Numbered from the stretch's first letter, positions 43,179 through 52,227 are shown. The stretch: 64,000 bases of DNA from Ruegeria intermedia (GCF_900129345.1 NZ_FQVK01000019.1:17895-81894), one strand, 5' to 3'. Notes: generated by a model not told the origin, from the sequence alone. Numbers and translations are program-made.

Positions 43179-45896
43179 ATGAACATAAACAATAAGGAGT
43201 CAGTCCTTGCCGACATCGCGAGAGACTCGCTCACATGCATTGAAAAGGTGGCCGCTGACGCAGAGGCGGCGCGGACATCGCACCGGAGGAGCGATGCCAG
43301 TGCATTTGCAAGCATCAATACACTCAACAGTCCGCAGCAGGTGAGCCGTCTCGGGAAGGTCGCAGATGCTGAAATGGATGCCCTTGCTGCGCTGATCGAG
43401 CAGCCTGTCATCGCCCGCATACACTTCATCGACGAGAACGATGAAGAAGACACCATCTTCATCACTCGCGGCACTCCCCGTTCAATACCCGGCTTCAAGA
43501 TTGCGAGCTATAGGGCGCCACTGGGTCGCATCGCATCCCTGGCAGCTGGCGATGAAGGCACATTTCGCTTCGGCAGCACCGAGCGAGACCTTCTGGTCGA
43601 TAGCTCTGCGCGCCTCAAGCCACAACGCGAGCAAGGACAGTGGGACGCTAAGGACTCGGAGATCGACATACGGGGCCTCGGGCGGTTCACCGTTGGGTCG
43701 CTGCGTGAGCTACTGGAACCGAGCGCCGACATCGAAGTGGGCGACCTCGAGGCGCTTTGGGACGACGAAACTGACGCGAACATCGTAGAGGGCGTGCGCC
43801 GCGCGATCCTCACGCAAATGGGCCTGCGTGATCAGCCGATCCTTGATCGGCACCAGGACGAGATCTTTCGGATGCCCATCAACAGTCGCTGCTTCCTCTC
43901 CGGACCACCAGGAACAGGAAAAACCACAACACTCATCCGGCGCCTCGGCCAGAAGACGGATCGGCAGGCCCTTGAAGAGTCCGGGGAAGAGATGCGACTC
44001 ATCCGACAAGTGGAGGAAGAAACAGGCAGGCCGCATGAGAGCAGCTGGATTCTGTTCTCTCCAACCGAGCTGCTTCGGCAGTACGTAAAAGAAGCGTTCA
44101 ACAAGGAAGGTTTGGCCGCAAGTGACGGGCACATCCGGACTTGGGACGAGTTTCGCCGTGAGCTGGCGCGCGAAGAGCTTGGCTTGCTTCGAACGAGCGC
44201 GGGAACTGGTCCGTTCGTCGAACGACGTACGCAGGACTACCTCAAGCCAGAAGTGCTGGACGAGGCTCAATGGTACGATGAATTTCGTGAGTACGTCGAC
44301 GCCTCAGTTGCGGACGAACTGCGCGCAGATGCAGATCTCTTGGCGAAGAGTGACGCACCGGATCTGAGCGTAATTGGGGATTTGTTGGGGGAAGCATTCA
44401 AGAGGCCTGGGCGTGATTTCTATGCGCATACGATGCGGAGCGTCGCTGGACTTATTCCCGAAATCCGGGAGGCAATTTCCTCGCGAACCGACGCAATCAA
44501 CCGCATTCTCACACGAGCGCGCAACGCTCTCACTCATGCCGATCGCAACTTTCCCGACCTCCTTCGCCAAGAAATCTCCCGGCAGCTCGCCGCAGATCCG
44601 CAAGAAGCGGACGAGGATGACGAACTCGAAGCCGCGCTGGAGGACGAAGATGAACAGGCCAGTGCGCCGCAAGCCGGTCGCCCGGTAAGCCGGCAGCAAG
44701 CCTTGGTGCGTTTTGAACGTGCCTTGAAATCTTTGGCAAAGGCCCGGCGGGCGCGACGTCGCGTCTCGGAGAAATCTCAAGATGGCTTGCTTCTCGAGTG
44801 GCTGGGTCCGGAACGCATCCCAGCCGATAACGAGATTTCTGAGCTTGGGAAGCTGTTAGTCGAACAGTCACGACTGAGAAGGTTCGAGCGCCTTGAACGG
44901 CTTTTCCTTCGTGGGCTCCCGACAAGATACAAGCGCTTCCGCAGCGAAATGGCGAAGGCAGAGCGCTGGTACGAGGCGACGCCCGCCAAGGCGTCGGATA
45001 TCCACTGGCAAGAGCTCGACCTTGTGATCCTGGCAACGCTCCAGATCGCCAACGAGCTGTTGAGCAACTATCGGAGCCGAACCGGGCTGGAACTTCCAGC
45101 AGCAGGGCCACTCGCATCCATGCTATACATTCAAAGGGCACAGGTTCTCGTCGATGAGGCAACCGACTTTTCGCGGGTACAGCTCGCTTGCATGAACGAG
45201 CTCGCGCATCCATTGACCGGCTCTCTCTTTCTTTGTGGGGACATAAATCAACGACTGACTTCTTGGGGCCTCAAATCGAATGAAGCGCTGAACTGGATAG
45301 GCGAGAATATCGAACGCAGATCTATTACAGTTTCATACCGCCAAAGCCGACGCCTTGTTGATCTTGCAAAGCAAATTGCCACCATCGGCGGCTCTCAGGC
45401 AGATGACATTATCCTGCCCGACCGCCTCGATGCTGAGGGATTGCCCCCAGTGTGGCATGCAAGCCTCGGCGACAACTCTGCCGTCGCAGAATGGCTAACC
45501 AAGCGTATTCACGAGATCGATCGAATGGTTCAGAAGGCCACGACGATTGCCGTTTTGGTGAATGAGGAAGAGCAGGTGGAACCGCTGGCTCTGGAACTCA
45601 ACGATCGGCTGGAAGAGATCAACCTTTCTGCTGTCGCCTGTAAGGATGGAAAGGTTGTCGGCAACGACCGGGATGTACGAGTATTCAACATTCGGCACAT
45701 CAAAGGCTTGGAGTTTGAAGCCGTCTTTTTTGTCGACCTCGATCAAACGGTCTCCAAGCATCCAGACCTATTCTCAAAGTACCTCTATGTCGGGGCAACC
45801 CGCGCTGCAACCTATCTGGGGGTGACATTCAAGGGCAATGTGCCAAGGCAGATTGCGCCTCTGTCGCATCACTTCAGTGAGGATTGGTCGATATGA
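43179..45896 (+). CDS. UvrD/HelD-like superfamily 1 helicase with large N-terminal extension
   Basis: 905 residues. The first ~220 precede the Q motif (ILDRHQDEIF). Walker A is FLSGPPGTGKTTTLIRRLG near 240, Walker B VLVDEATDFSRVQ near 656, motif IV-V VSYRQSRRLVDLAKQ near 710, HIKGLEFEAVFFVDLDQ near 840 and motif VI LYVGATRAATYLGVTF near 868. An acidic insert (EADEDDELEAALEDEDEQ, about 475) splits the motor. It begins 96 bp after the ATPase gene and overlaps the next gene. Its base composition is more AT-rich than the prophage genes, which suggests separate acquisition. Likely partner of the nuclease complex. Confidence 0.85.
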   Translation: MNINNKESVLADIARDSLTCIEKVAADAEAARTSHRRSDASAFASINTLNSPQQVSRLGKVADAEMDALAALIEQPVIARIHFIDENDEEDTIFITRGTPRSIPGFKIASYRAPLGRIASLAAGDEGTFRFGSTERDLLVDSSARLKPQREQGQWDAKDSEIDIRGLGRFTVGSLRELLEPSADIEVGDLEALWDDETDANIVEGVRRAILTQMGLRDQPILDRHQDEIFRMPINSRCFLSGPPGTGKTTTLIRRLGQKTDRQALEESGEEMRLIRQVEEETGRPHESSWILFSPTELLRQYVKEAFNKEGLAASDGHIRTWDEFRRELAREELGLLRTSAGTGPFVERRTQDYLKPEVLDEAQWYDEFREYVDASVADELRADADLLAKSDAPDLSVIGDLLGEAFKRPGRDFYAHTMRSVAGLIPEIREAISSRTDAINRILTRARNALTHADRNFPDLLRQEISRQLAADPQEADEDDELEAALEDEDEQASAPQAGRPVSRQQALVRFERALKSLAKARRARRRVSEKSQDGLLLEWLGPERIPADNEISELGKLLVEQSRLRRFERLERLFLRGLPTRYKRFRSEMAKAERWYEATPAKASDIHWQELDLVILATLQIANELLSNYRSRTGLELPAAGPLASMLYIQRAQVLVDEATDFSRVQLACMNELAHPLTGSLFLCGDINQRLTSWGLKSNEALNWIGENIERRSITVSYRQSRRLVDLAKQIATIGGSQADDIILPDRLDAEGLPPVWHASLGDNSAVAEWLTKRIHEIDRMVQKATTIAVLVNEEEQVEPLALELNDRLEEINLSAVACKDGKVVGNDRDVRVFNIRHIKGLEFEAVFFVDLDQTVSKHPDLFSKYLYVGATRAATYLGVTFKGNVPRQIAPLSHHFSEDWSI

Positions 45897-46345
45897 GCCA
45901 CCCAAATTCCATGGTCCAGTGGTGGGATACGACGCCGATCCAAGCATTACATGAGAAGGGACGTGACTTGCAGTTCGAATTGTTGTGGAGCTTCAAGACC
46001 AAGGATTTCGAGGTTGTTTGTGAAGCGTACGAGCCTGGCTTCATCGATCCATGGGCACACGACAAGGTAGTGATCGACGCTGTCGATCGCGGCGATGCCA
46101 TGCTCACACATTTAAGCGCACGAGTGTATCGACGCGGCGTCAAGGTCGGTGAGGCACGTCTGCCGGACTGCATTCATGTGAGCGAAGCACCGCCAGAAGA
46201 TTCGGTACTACAGCGTGCATTTGAAAGCGTGATTGTTGTCGATCACAGTTATCGGCGAAAAGTGGCTAGATGGGCGATCAGCGACGCAAGGAAAAACCTC
46301 GGAGAACTCGATCTTCCCGGGTTATATCTCCGGAAGAAGGACTGA
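45893..46345 (+). CDS. Small unknown partner of the helicase, 150 aa
   Basis: MSHPNSMVQWWDTTPIQALH... starts within the helicase stop (ATGA). The sequence is beta-rich in the first two thirds (LQFELLWSFKTKDFEVVCEA, VYRRGVKVGEARLPDC) with a helical end (YRRKVARWAISDARKNLGEL). No family recognised. The strict coupling to the helicase gene indicates a functional partner, perhaps a specificity or regulatory subunit. Confidence 0.72.
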   Translation: MSHPNSMVQWWDTTPIQALHEKGRDLQFELLWSFKTKDFEVVCEAYEPGFIDPWAHDKVVIDAVDRGDAMLTHLSARVYRRGVKVGEARLPDCIHVSEAPPEDSVLQRAFESVIVVDHSYRRKVARWAISDARKNLGELDLPGLYLRKKD

Positions 46346-46429
46346 TCCTTCATCTGCCTCCCTCATCGAAGCGACGCCCTCCTAGGACGCCGCTTCACGC
46401 GGCGATATGAAGGACTTCGGCCCCTCCTG

Positions 46430-46451
46430 CTTCCACAGTGCTTCCACGTGG
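46430..46451. repeat. 11-bp tandem direct repeat, candidate integrase arm sites of element A
   Basis: CTTCCACAGTG and CTTCCACGTGG follow each other directly, about 60 bp inside the att copy at 46510. The position and tandem 11-bp period mirror the TTGACACAGTG-type pair at the ends of the satellite (8 of 11 bases match in the first unit), so this looks like the arm-binding site of a related integrase at the right end of element A. Confidence 0.5.
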
Positions 46452-46465
46452 CGTGCGAACGCAAA

Positions 46466-46485
46466 CGCCGCCCCGGAGGGCGGCG
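46466..46485 (-). terminator. Hairpin downstream of the tRNA 3'-half copy
   Basis: CGCCGCCC-cgga-GGGCGGCG, followed on the minus strand by GTTTGCG. It corresponds in position to the terminator beyond the intact tRNA-fMet (63831-63848) and is probably the former tRNA terminator. Short T-run, so strength is uncertain. Confidence 0.55.
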
Positions 46486-46509
46486 CGTAAGCGTTTGATA
46501 ACGCGTTGT

Positions 46510-46560
46510 TATTTGGTTGCGGGGGTAGGATTTGAACCTACGACCTTCAGGTTATGAGCC
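46510..46560 (-). repeat. Left attachment repeat: tRNA-fMet 3'-half copy
   Basis: 51 bp matching 63874-63924 at 49 positions. It covers the 3' half of tRNA-fMet including CCA, T arm and anticodon loop, but not the 5' half, so it cannot be a functional tRNA. The two mismatches (46526 and 46540) are partners in the T stem and keep it paired. It marks the left end of the satellite and, by layout, the right end of element A. Confidence 0.9.
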
Positions 46561-46698
46561 AGATTTCCAACAATATCTAGACCCTTGATTGTTGACGTAT
46601 TTTCCGGCGTAGTCTCCTAGAGCACTGTTTTTTCGAAGCTATCCGGCGCGACCGCCTGTTACTCGCCGCCAGCGAACGACAAAAACAGCCACAAGATG

Positions 46699-46718
46699 TG
46701 TTGACACAGTGTTGACAT
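46699..46718. repeat. TTGACACAGTG-type direct repeat, left integrase arm site
   Basis: TGTTGACACAGTGTTGACAT, two TTGACA units with an 11-bp period, 15 bp upstream of the integrase start. 18 of 20 bases are identical to 63793-63812 at the other end of the satellite, in the same orientation. Most likely the arm-type binding site of the integrase; it could also serve in autoregulation of the gene. Confidence 0.6.
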
Positions 46719-46732
46719 GAGGGAGCGCCGAG

Positions 46733-48025
46733 ATGCCGGAGAAACTGACCGAAGCCGCCGCCCGAAAGGCCCTGCCGCCCGTGCGCGGGCAGACCATGCT
46801 TTGGGACTCGGAGGTGAAGGGGTTCGCGCTGCGGATAACGAAGGGTGGGGCCAAGTCCTTCATCCTGGACTACCGCGCGGAGGGGCGGCAGCGCCGGATC
46901 ACCATCGGCGCTTGGCCGGACTGGACGGTGGCCGCCGCGCGCCAGACCGCGAAGGACATGAAACGCGAGGTCGATCTCGGTCGCGATCCGATGGGCGAGC
47001 GACAGGCGCAGCGCGAGGCACCGACGGTGCAGGAGATGTGGGAACGCTACGCTAGCGAGCATCTGCCCAAGAAGGCCGAGCGCAGTCAGGCCGACGAGCG
47101 CATGATGTGGGAAAAGATCATCCTGCCGCGCTTTGGCAAGATGAAGGTCGCGCAGATCACCCATGAGGATGTGGACGCGCTCCACCGTGACATCACCGAG
47201 ATCCGAGGAACGCCGGTGCGCGCGAACCGCACCATCGAGGTGCTGCGCAAGGCGTTCAACCTCGCGATCCGCTGGAAGTGGCGCGACGACAATCCGGCCT
47301 CCGGCGTGCGCCGCAATCCAGAAGAAAAGCGGAACCGCTATCTGAACCGCACCGAGATCGCCGCGCTGGCGCAGGCGCTGAACGAGCATTCCGAGCCCAT
47401 GTCCGCGAACGCGATCAAACTGCTTATGCTGACCGGCGCGCGGCGCGGCGAGGTGCTGGGCGCGACATGGGAGATGTTCGACCTCGAGAACGGCGTCTGG
47501 ACCAAGCCCTCGGCGCATACCAAGCAGCGCAAGCTGCATCGCGTGCCGCTCTCGCGTCCGGCCTTGCAACTGCTGGTCGAGATGAAGGCCGCCGCCAAGG
47601 CGAAGGCCGAAGCCGAGGGCACGCCGCCCAGCCCCTACGTCTTCCCCGGCCCGACCGGCAAGCCGCTCACCGAGATCAAGCGCACATGGGTCTCGGTCTG
47701 CCGCAGGGCGGGGCTCGGCGCGGAGGTGCCGGTGCTGGATGCGAAGGGCAAGCCGGTCCTCGACCGGAACGGCAACCCGAAAACAAGATTCAAGCCGGAT
47801 GTGCGGATCCACGACATCCGCCATTCCTTCGCCAGCATCCTCGTGTCGGCGGGCGCGTCGCTGCCCTTGATCGGCCAGATGCTAGGCCATACGCAGGTCC
47901 AGACCACCCAGCGATACGCCCATCTGTTCGACGATCCGCTGCGCAAGGCTGCCGAGACGGTGGGCGCCTTCGTGTTGCAGCGGTCGCCAGAGGAGTTCAA
48001 CGCGAAAGAGGCAGAGCAGAAATGA
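46733..48025 (+). CDS. int: Tyrosine integrase of the satellite (P4-type with DUF4102 N-terminus)
   Basis: 430 residues. N-terminal arm-binding domain (MPEKLTEAAARKALPPVRGQ; VKGFALRITKGGAKSFILDY) to about 85, then the core-binding domain and catalytic domain. Catalytic residues: Arg in MLTGARRGEVLG (about 236), HDIRHSFAS (about 359-367), GHTQVQTTQRYAHL with the Tyr near 394. It lies next to the left att copy and integrates the element into tRNA-fMet. It overlaps the next gene by 4 bp. Confidence 0.95.
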   Translation: MPEKLTEAAARKALPPVRGQTMLWDSEVKGFALRITKGGAKSFILDYRAEGRQRRITIGAWPDWTVAAARQTAKDMKREVDLGRDPMGERQAQREAPTVQEMWERYASEHLPKKAERSQADERMMWEKIILPRFGKMKVAQITHEDVDALHRDITEIRGTPVRANRTIEVLRKAFNLAIRWKWRDDNPASGVRRNPEEKRNRYLNRTEIAALAQALNEHSEPMSANAIKLLMLTGARRGEVLGATWEMFDLENGVWTKPSAHTKQRKLHRVPLSRPALQLLVEMKAAAKAKAEAEGTPPSPYVFPGPTGKPLTEIKRTWVSVCRRAGLGAEVPVLDAKGKPVLDRNGNPKTRFKPDVRIHDIRHSFASILVSAGASLPLIGQMLGHTQVQTTQRYAHLFDDPLRKAAETVGAFVLQRSPEEFNAKEAEQK

Positions 48026-48699
48026 CCGATCAGAAGCCCTATGGGCCCCCGCCCGAAGCAATCCCGCTGTCCGAAGCCATGAAGGAATTCCTGCCCGCCG
48101 AAATGTGGGAGGAGCACGCCCGCGCGACGGAGGCGCGCAACAACGCGCCGAAGCGGCCGAGCTACCTCAGCATGTCGGTGCGGGAGTGGGAGGCCGTTCA
48201 GGCCTCTCGCCAAGCCGCCAACCGGACGCGATCCGCGCGGGCCGATCTGCACCGCGTCTGGAACCGCATGCTCGCGACGATGAAGGCGAAGCTGGAGGCA
48301 GGGGAACTCACCGCCTTCGGCCAGGAGAACCCGCCCTTCGGCCCATGGCATGCGATCCCGGCGCCCGCGTGGCGGCAACTGCGCATCACCAATGTCCGCA
48401 AGGGGCAGGCCAGCGTCGGCGCCAACATCGTGCACGACATCCATATCCTGCCGCCCGATGCCGACGACCACATGCCGACCGGAACACCCGGGCGTCCGAA
48501 GAAGGGAATCGACATCATCCGGATCGAGTTTCAGCGGCGCGTAGATGCGGGCGAGATCGCCGAAAGTCTCGCAGCCGAAGCTCGCGCGCTGCAGGCGTGG
48601 TATCGCGAGACCTATCCGCGGCGGGATTGTCCCACGCCCAAGACCATCGAGAACAACCTTCGCGGGACGTGGCGCGCAGTTCGTCAAAGGACTGCGTGA
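48022..48699 (+). CDS. Hypothetical protein coupled to the integrase, 225 aa
   Basis: MTDQKPYGPPPEAIPLSEAM... starts within the integrase stop (ATGA). A basic middle region (SYLSMSVREWEAVQASRQAA) and a C-terminal KTIENNLRGTWRAVRQR, which resembles a putative DNA-binding helix common in small alphaproteobacterial island proteins. No family assigned. It might regulate excision. Confidence 0.68.
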   Translation: MTDQKPYGPPPEAIPLSEAMKEFLPAEMWEEHARATEARNNAPKRPSYLSMSVREWEAVQASRQAANRTRSARADLHRVWNRMLATMKAKLEAGELTAFGQENPPFGPWHAIPAPAWRQLRITNVRKGQASVGANIVHDIHILPPDADDHMPTGTPGRPKKGIDIIRIEFQRRVDAGEIAESLAAEARALQAWYRETYPRRDCPTPKTIENNLRGTWRAVRQRTA

Positions 48700-48814
48700 T
48701 CCCCTGAAATTTTCGTCTCGGGGCCATTTTCGGGGCGGTTTTTCGGGGGCCTGAACGTCGGCATCTCTCGGGCATCGGCGGCGCGTTGCGTCGCCTGGCA
48801 CGAAGGAGACGCCG

Positions 48815-49096
48815 ATGACCCGACCCCTTGCATCCGGAGGCGCCGAGAACGCCGCCTCCGTCGCCCCGCCCACCGATTTCCTCGACGGCTTCATCTCGGA
48901 GGAGGAATACGCCGCCCGACGCGGGGTCAGCCTGCGCACCTGCCAGCGCGACCGCCAGCTGCGCCAGTCCCCGCCCTATGTCGTGATCGGCCGGCGCGTC
49001 TACTACCGCATCGAGGCCGTCCGAGAGTGGCTCCTCGCCCGCGAACAGGCCGCAGACCGCAAGCCGAGCGCCCCGCGCGCCGGGAGGGGCCGATGA
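48815..49096 (+). CDS. AlpA-like helix-turn-helix regulator / excisionase
   Basis: 93 residues; the HTH is SEEEYAARRGVSLRTCQRDR followed by a wing PPYVVIGRRVYYRIEAVREW. AlpA-type proteins control excision and replication modules in P4-like and PICI-type satellites. It overlaps the next gene by 4 bp (ATGA) and starts the replication operon, after a 115-bp gap. Confidence 0.8.
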   Translation: MTRPLASGGAENAASVAPPTDFLDGFISEEEYAARRGVSLRTCQRDRQLRQSPPYVVIGRRVYYRIEAVREWLLAREQAADRKPSAPRAGRGR

Positions 49097-49317
49097 CCGC
49101 GCCCACCACGCTTGCGGCCGACCTGATGGTGGGCGCCGCCGAGATCGCCCGCTTCATCTACGACTCCGACGAATTCCGGTTTCAGCGTCGCGTCTACTAC
49201 CTCTGCACCCGCGCCAAGCGACCGCTGCCGCATTTCCGGCTGGGCCACCGCATCGCCACGCGCCGCTCCACGCTGATGGACTGGATCGCCCTGCAGGAGG
49301 GCAACGCCCATGCCTGA
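49093..49317 (+). CDS. Small HTH-like protein, 74 aa
   Basis: MTAPTTLAADLMVGAAEIAR..., then FIYDSDEFRFQRRVYYLCTR and FRLGHRIATRRSTLMDWIAL. The pattern of a helix, 'LPhFrlG..i..R.s.l..Wi' wing and C-terminal helix is that of a second excisionase/winged-helix protein. ATG 49093 is coupled to the preceding stop. Possible partner of the AlpA-like protein. Confidence 0.7.
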   Translation: MTAPTTLAADLMVGAAEIARFIYDSDEFRFQRRVYYLCTRAKRPLPHFRLGHRIATRRSTLMDWIALQEGNAHA

Positions 49318-49777
49318 CACGCCCATCCAGTTCACCGGCTCGATCCTCGAGCAGCTGGAAGCCAAGGTCGCCGCGGAGGCCGAACATCTGCTGCCCATCG
49401 TCCACGCGATCCGCGATCACGGTGTCGGCTTCCTGGTGATCCCCCAGCGCGCGACCGGGCTCCATCGCGGCATCAAGCTGCTGCAGCGGCCGTTCATCGT
49501 CATGGTGGGCGATGACACCGACTGCGCTCTTGGCCCCGATCAGTATGACGGAAAGGCGCTCGACCGGCTGATTGGCATGGCTGACGGCGTCGCCATCATT
49601 TCCTGCGCCCCGCCGCCCGAGGCCTATTCGAGCATCGCGATGATGGCGATGGCGCAGCGCAACGGGCTGATCATCGAGACCCGGCCCGAGCAGGAGATCG
49701 CCTGGACCAATCGCGTGCAGGCGGTCTGCCCGGAAATGCCGATCCTTCTCTGCACCGTGAAAGGGCCACAGCAATGA
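49310..49777 (+). CDS. Hypothetical protein, 155 aa
   Basis: MPDTPIQFTGSILEQLEAKV..., a compact alpha/beta sequence (FLVIPQRATGLHRGIKLLQR, PFIVMVGDDTDCALGPDQYD, GLIIETRPEQEIAWTNRVQA) that suggests a Rossmann-like fold. Not recognised. It overlaps its neighbours by 8 and 4 bp within the replication operon. Confidence 0.68.
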   Translation: MPDTPIQFTGSILEQLEAKVAAEAEHLLPIVHAIRDHGVGFLVIPQRATGLHRGIKLLQRPFIVMVGDDTDCALGPDQYDGKALDRLIGMADGVAIISCAPPPEAYSSIAMMAMAQRNGLIIETRPEQEIAWTNRVQAVCPEMPILLCTVKGPQQ

Positions 49778-52227
49778 CGGCGCAGGGCGATCCTCTCGAC
49801 TTCAACGGCACGCAGCCCGGCTCGCGCGCACCGACCAACACGCGCATGTCCGTCGCCCAACTGGCCGACATGCTGAACGACCGTATCGCGGATCTCGCGC
49901 GCGAGTTGCTGGGCGAGCCGAACCGGGAACTTTCCAGCGCGCAGACCCTGCGCTTCGGCGCCAAGGGCAGCGTCGCCGTGGAAATCGACGGCGCGAACAG
50001 GGGCCGCTGGTATGACCACGAGCACGGCGCCGGGGGCGCGGGGCTAGAGCTGATCGGCTATCGGCTGCGCCTGGACGACAAGGCGGCGTGGGACTGGGCG
50101 CGGTGCTGGCTGGGCGAAGCCCACGCCGGTCCATCCTGGACGACGACACCGACCCCCGCGCCCGCCCGTTCCGCCTCGGGCGCGGCAAGGGCCAAGGCAC
50201 CGACGCCTGAGGAACGCGCCGCGAAGGTAGCCGAAATCGTGCGCGGCGCCGAGCCGATTGTCTCGACGCCAGCGGAAGCCTACCTGCGCCATAGGGGCAT
50301 CACCGCAACGCCGCCCGACTGCATCCGCTATCGCCGGAACGCCTACGGCCAGTTCGGCGCGATGGTCGCGCTCGCCACCGATGAGGCGGGCGAGGTGCTG
50401 GCGATCCAGCAGGTCTATCTGACGGCCGAGGGGCGAAAGGCCCCGCTCAGGGTGGTCAAGCGCACCAACAAGGCCGTGGATGGCTGGGCGGAACGATCCG
50501 CCGTTCGGCTGCCGGGGCGCGAGCCGCTGATCCTCTGCGAGGGGGTCGAAACCGCGCTTTCGGCCTGGCAGGCGACGGGACAGGAAACCTGGGCCTGCCT
50601 CGGCATCTCGAACATCGGCCGCGCGCCTGTGCCCGCGAACGCAGCGGTCATCATCGCCCGCGACGGCGACTTGCCCGGCAGCAAGGCCGAAGGCCAGATC
50701 GTGCGCGCCGCCAGCAACCTCGTGCATCGTGGCGCGACTGTGCTGATCGCCACCCCGCCCGAAGAACAGGACTTCAACGATGTGCTGGTCCAGGAAGGCG
50801 AAGAGGCCGTGCGCGAGCGCATCGTGGCCGCCGAACGCTTCCGCCCGGAGGAGGCCGACATCGAACGCAAGCGCCTCTCCATCGGCTCGGATGTGGAGAT
50901 CGCACGGCGCGTGCGGGAGGACCTGACCGAGCGTTTCGGGCGCATAGTTCATACCGAGGGCGCGTTCTGGCGCTACGGTGGCAGCCATTGGGAGGCGATC
51001 CCCGACCACGAACTGCGCCTGCCTGTCCACGCCTATGACGGCGCGGGGTTCCAGACGCCTGCCGGCGAGCCCTCGAACGTCAAGCTGACCAAGGGTCGTG
51101 TCGACTCGATCCTGAACGAATGTGCCGCGCTCTGCGCCGAGCCGGGATATTTCGACACGCCGCCCTCCGGCATCAACTGCGCCTCGGGTTTCATCCGCTT
51201 CGATGCGGAGGGGACGCCGCGCCTTGAGCCGCATCACCGTGAGCATCGCTGCCGCCACACGCTGCCGGGCCATTGGCAGCCGGGCGCTTGCGGCGCACCC
51301 CCGGTGGGCTCGCTGCTGGCCAGGCTGCTCACCGGCAGCTTCAAGGACGACCCGGACGCCGAGGCGAAATGCGCGCTGCTCGCGGAGGTCTGCGGCGCGG
51401 CGGCGCTGGGCTACGCCACCCGGCTGATGCAGCCGCGCGCGGTGGTTCTGCATGGCAAGACTGCCGAGAATGGCAAGAGCCAGGTGCTTGAACTCGCCCG
51501 CGGTCTCCTGCCCGAAAGCGCGATCTGCTCGGTCCCCGCCTCGAAGATGGGCGACGAGCGGCATGTCATCGGGCTGGTGGGCAAGCTGCTCAACGCCTCG
51601 GACGAGCTGTCACCCGAAGCCATCGCATCCGACACCTTCAAGGCGGTCGTCACCGGCGATCCCATCGAGGGGCGCGACGTCTACAAGAGCCGGGTCGAGT
51701 TCCGCTCCATGGCACAGAACCTGTTCGCCGCGAACCAGCTGCCCAGCTTCAAGGGCGGGGTGGACCGGGGCGTGCAGCGGCGTCTGCTGCTGATCACCTT
51801 CACGCGCTCGATCCCGCTCGAGGAGCGCATCGAGGATATCGGCAAGCGCATCGCGGCCGAGGAGGCAGACCTCCTGCTGGCGTGGGCGGTGGAGGGCGCA
51901 TCGCGTTTGATCCGCCAACGCAATTTCGCCATTCCCGAATGCTGCAACAGGGAACTGCTGGAATGGGTGCTCAGCGAGGATCCCGTCGCCGCGTGGATCG
52001 ACGCCTGCGTGAACGTCGTTCCAATCGTCAATGGCGGGCCGCTCGTCACCACCCGCGATGCGCACCTGCACTTCCATAACTGGGCGCTTGGGGAAGGCTA
52101 CAAGCCCGAGAAGCTGCCCGCCATCAACGGCTTCGTGCAGCGCGTCCAGGCCCGCGTGGCCGGCATCCAGTACAAGCGTACGAGCAAGGCGCGGTTCTTC
52201 GTCGGCCTCACGATGACGCACCGATGA
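49774..52227 (+). CDS. P4-alpha-type primase-helicase (Toprim + D5/SF3 helicase)
   Basis: 817 residues. A Toprim primase centre is near 250 (LILCEGVETALSAWQATGQE, VIIARDGDLPGSKAEGQ, EEQDFNDVLVQEGEE). A D5-N-type linker follows, then an SF3 helicase with Walker A VVLHGKTAENGKSQV near 560, Walker B VGKLLNASDEL near 605 and NLFAANQLPSFKGGVDRGVQ near 650. This is the autonomous replication protein of P4-type satellites and PICIs. It is followed directly by an iteron/inverted-repeat region, the likely origin. The last codons lie inside the first iteron. Confidence 0.9.
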   Translation: MTAQGDPLDFNGTQPGSRAPTNTRMSVAQLADMLNDRIADLARELLGEPNRELSSAQTLRFGAKGSVAVEIDGANRGRWYDHEHGAGGAGLELIGYRLRLDDKAAWDWARCWLGEAHAGPSWTTTPTPAPARSASGAARAKAPTPEERAAKVAEIVRGAEPIVSTPAEAYLRHRGITATPPDCIRYRRNAYGQFGAMVALATDEAGEVLAIQQVYLTAEGRKAPLRVVKRTNKAVDGWAERSAVRLPGREPLILCEGVETALSAWQATGQETWACLGISNIGRAPVPANAAVIIARDGDLPGSKAEGQIVRAASNLVHRGATVLIATPPEEQDFNDVLVQEGEEAVRERIVAAERFRPEEADIERKRLSIGSDVEIARRVREDLTERFGRIVHTEGAFWRYGGSHWEAIPDHELRLPVHAYDGAGFQTPAGEPSNVKLTKGRVDSILNECAALCAEPGYFDTPPSGINCASGFIRFDAEGTPRLEPHHREHRCRHTLPGHWQPGACGAPPVGSLLARLLTGSFKDDPDAEAKCALLAEVCGAAALGYATRLMQPRAVVLHGKTAENGKSQVLELARGLLPESAICSVPASKMGDERHVIGLVGKLLNASDELSPEAIASDTFKAVVTGDPIEGRDVYKSRVEFRSMAQNLFAANQLPSFKGGVDRGVQRRLLLITFTRSIPLEERIEDIGKRIAAEEADLLLAWAVEGASRLIRQRNFAIPECCNRELLEWVLSEDPVAAWIDACVNVVPIVNGGPLVTTRDAHLHFHNWALGEGYKPEKLPAINGFVQRVQARVAGIQYKRTSKARFFVGLTMTHR

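Larger units (their letters stand above)
1..46560. mobile_element. Tailed prophage (element A) with accessory cargo; left end outside the window
   Basis: Minus-strand replication, packaging, head, tail and lysis genes from about 34.9 kb leftward form a complete late module with GTA-type tail tip genes. Accessory genes occupy 35.0-46.3 kb. The right boundary is inferred from a tRNA-fMet 3'-half copy at 46510-46560, preceded by a hairpin and 11-bp direct repeats laid out exactly as at the right end of the neighbouring satellite. No integrase for this element is visible; by analogy with the satellite it should lie at the left end, before position 1. That the 35-46 kb cargo belongs to this same element is an inference. 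Confidence 0.75.

Noticed and set aside
46510..46560. Second functional tRNA-fMet gene
   Set aside because: Only the 3' half is present; sequence diverges right after the anticodon loop, so it is an attachment-site copy.
50044..51564. 506-codon minus-strand frame opposite the primase-helicase
   Set aside because: No domain, starts and ends inside a conserved gene on the other strand; a composition artefact.
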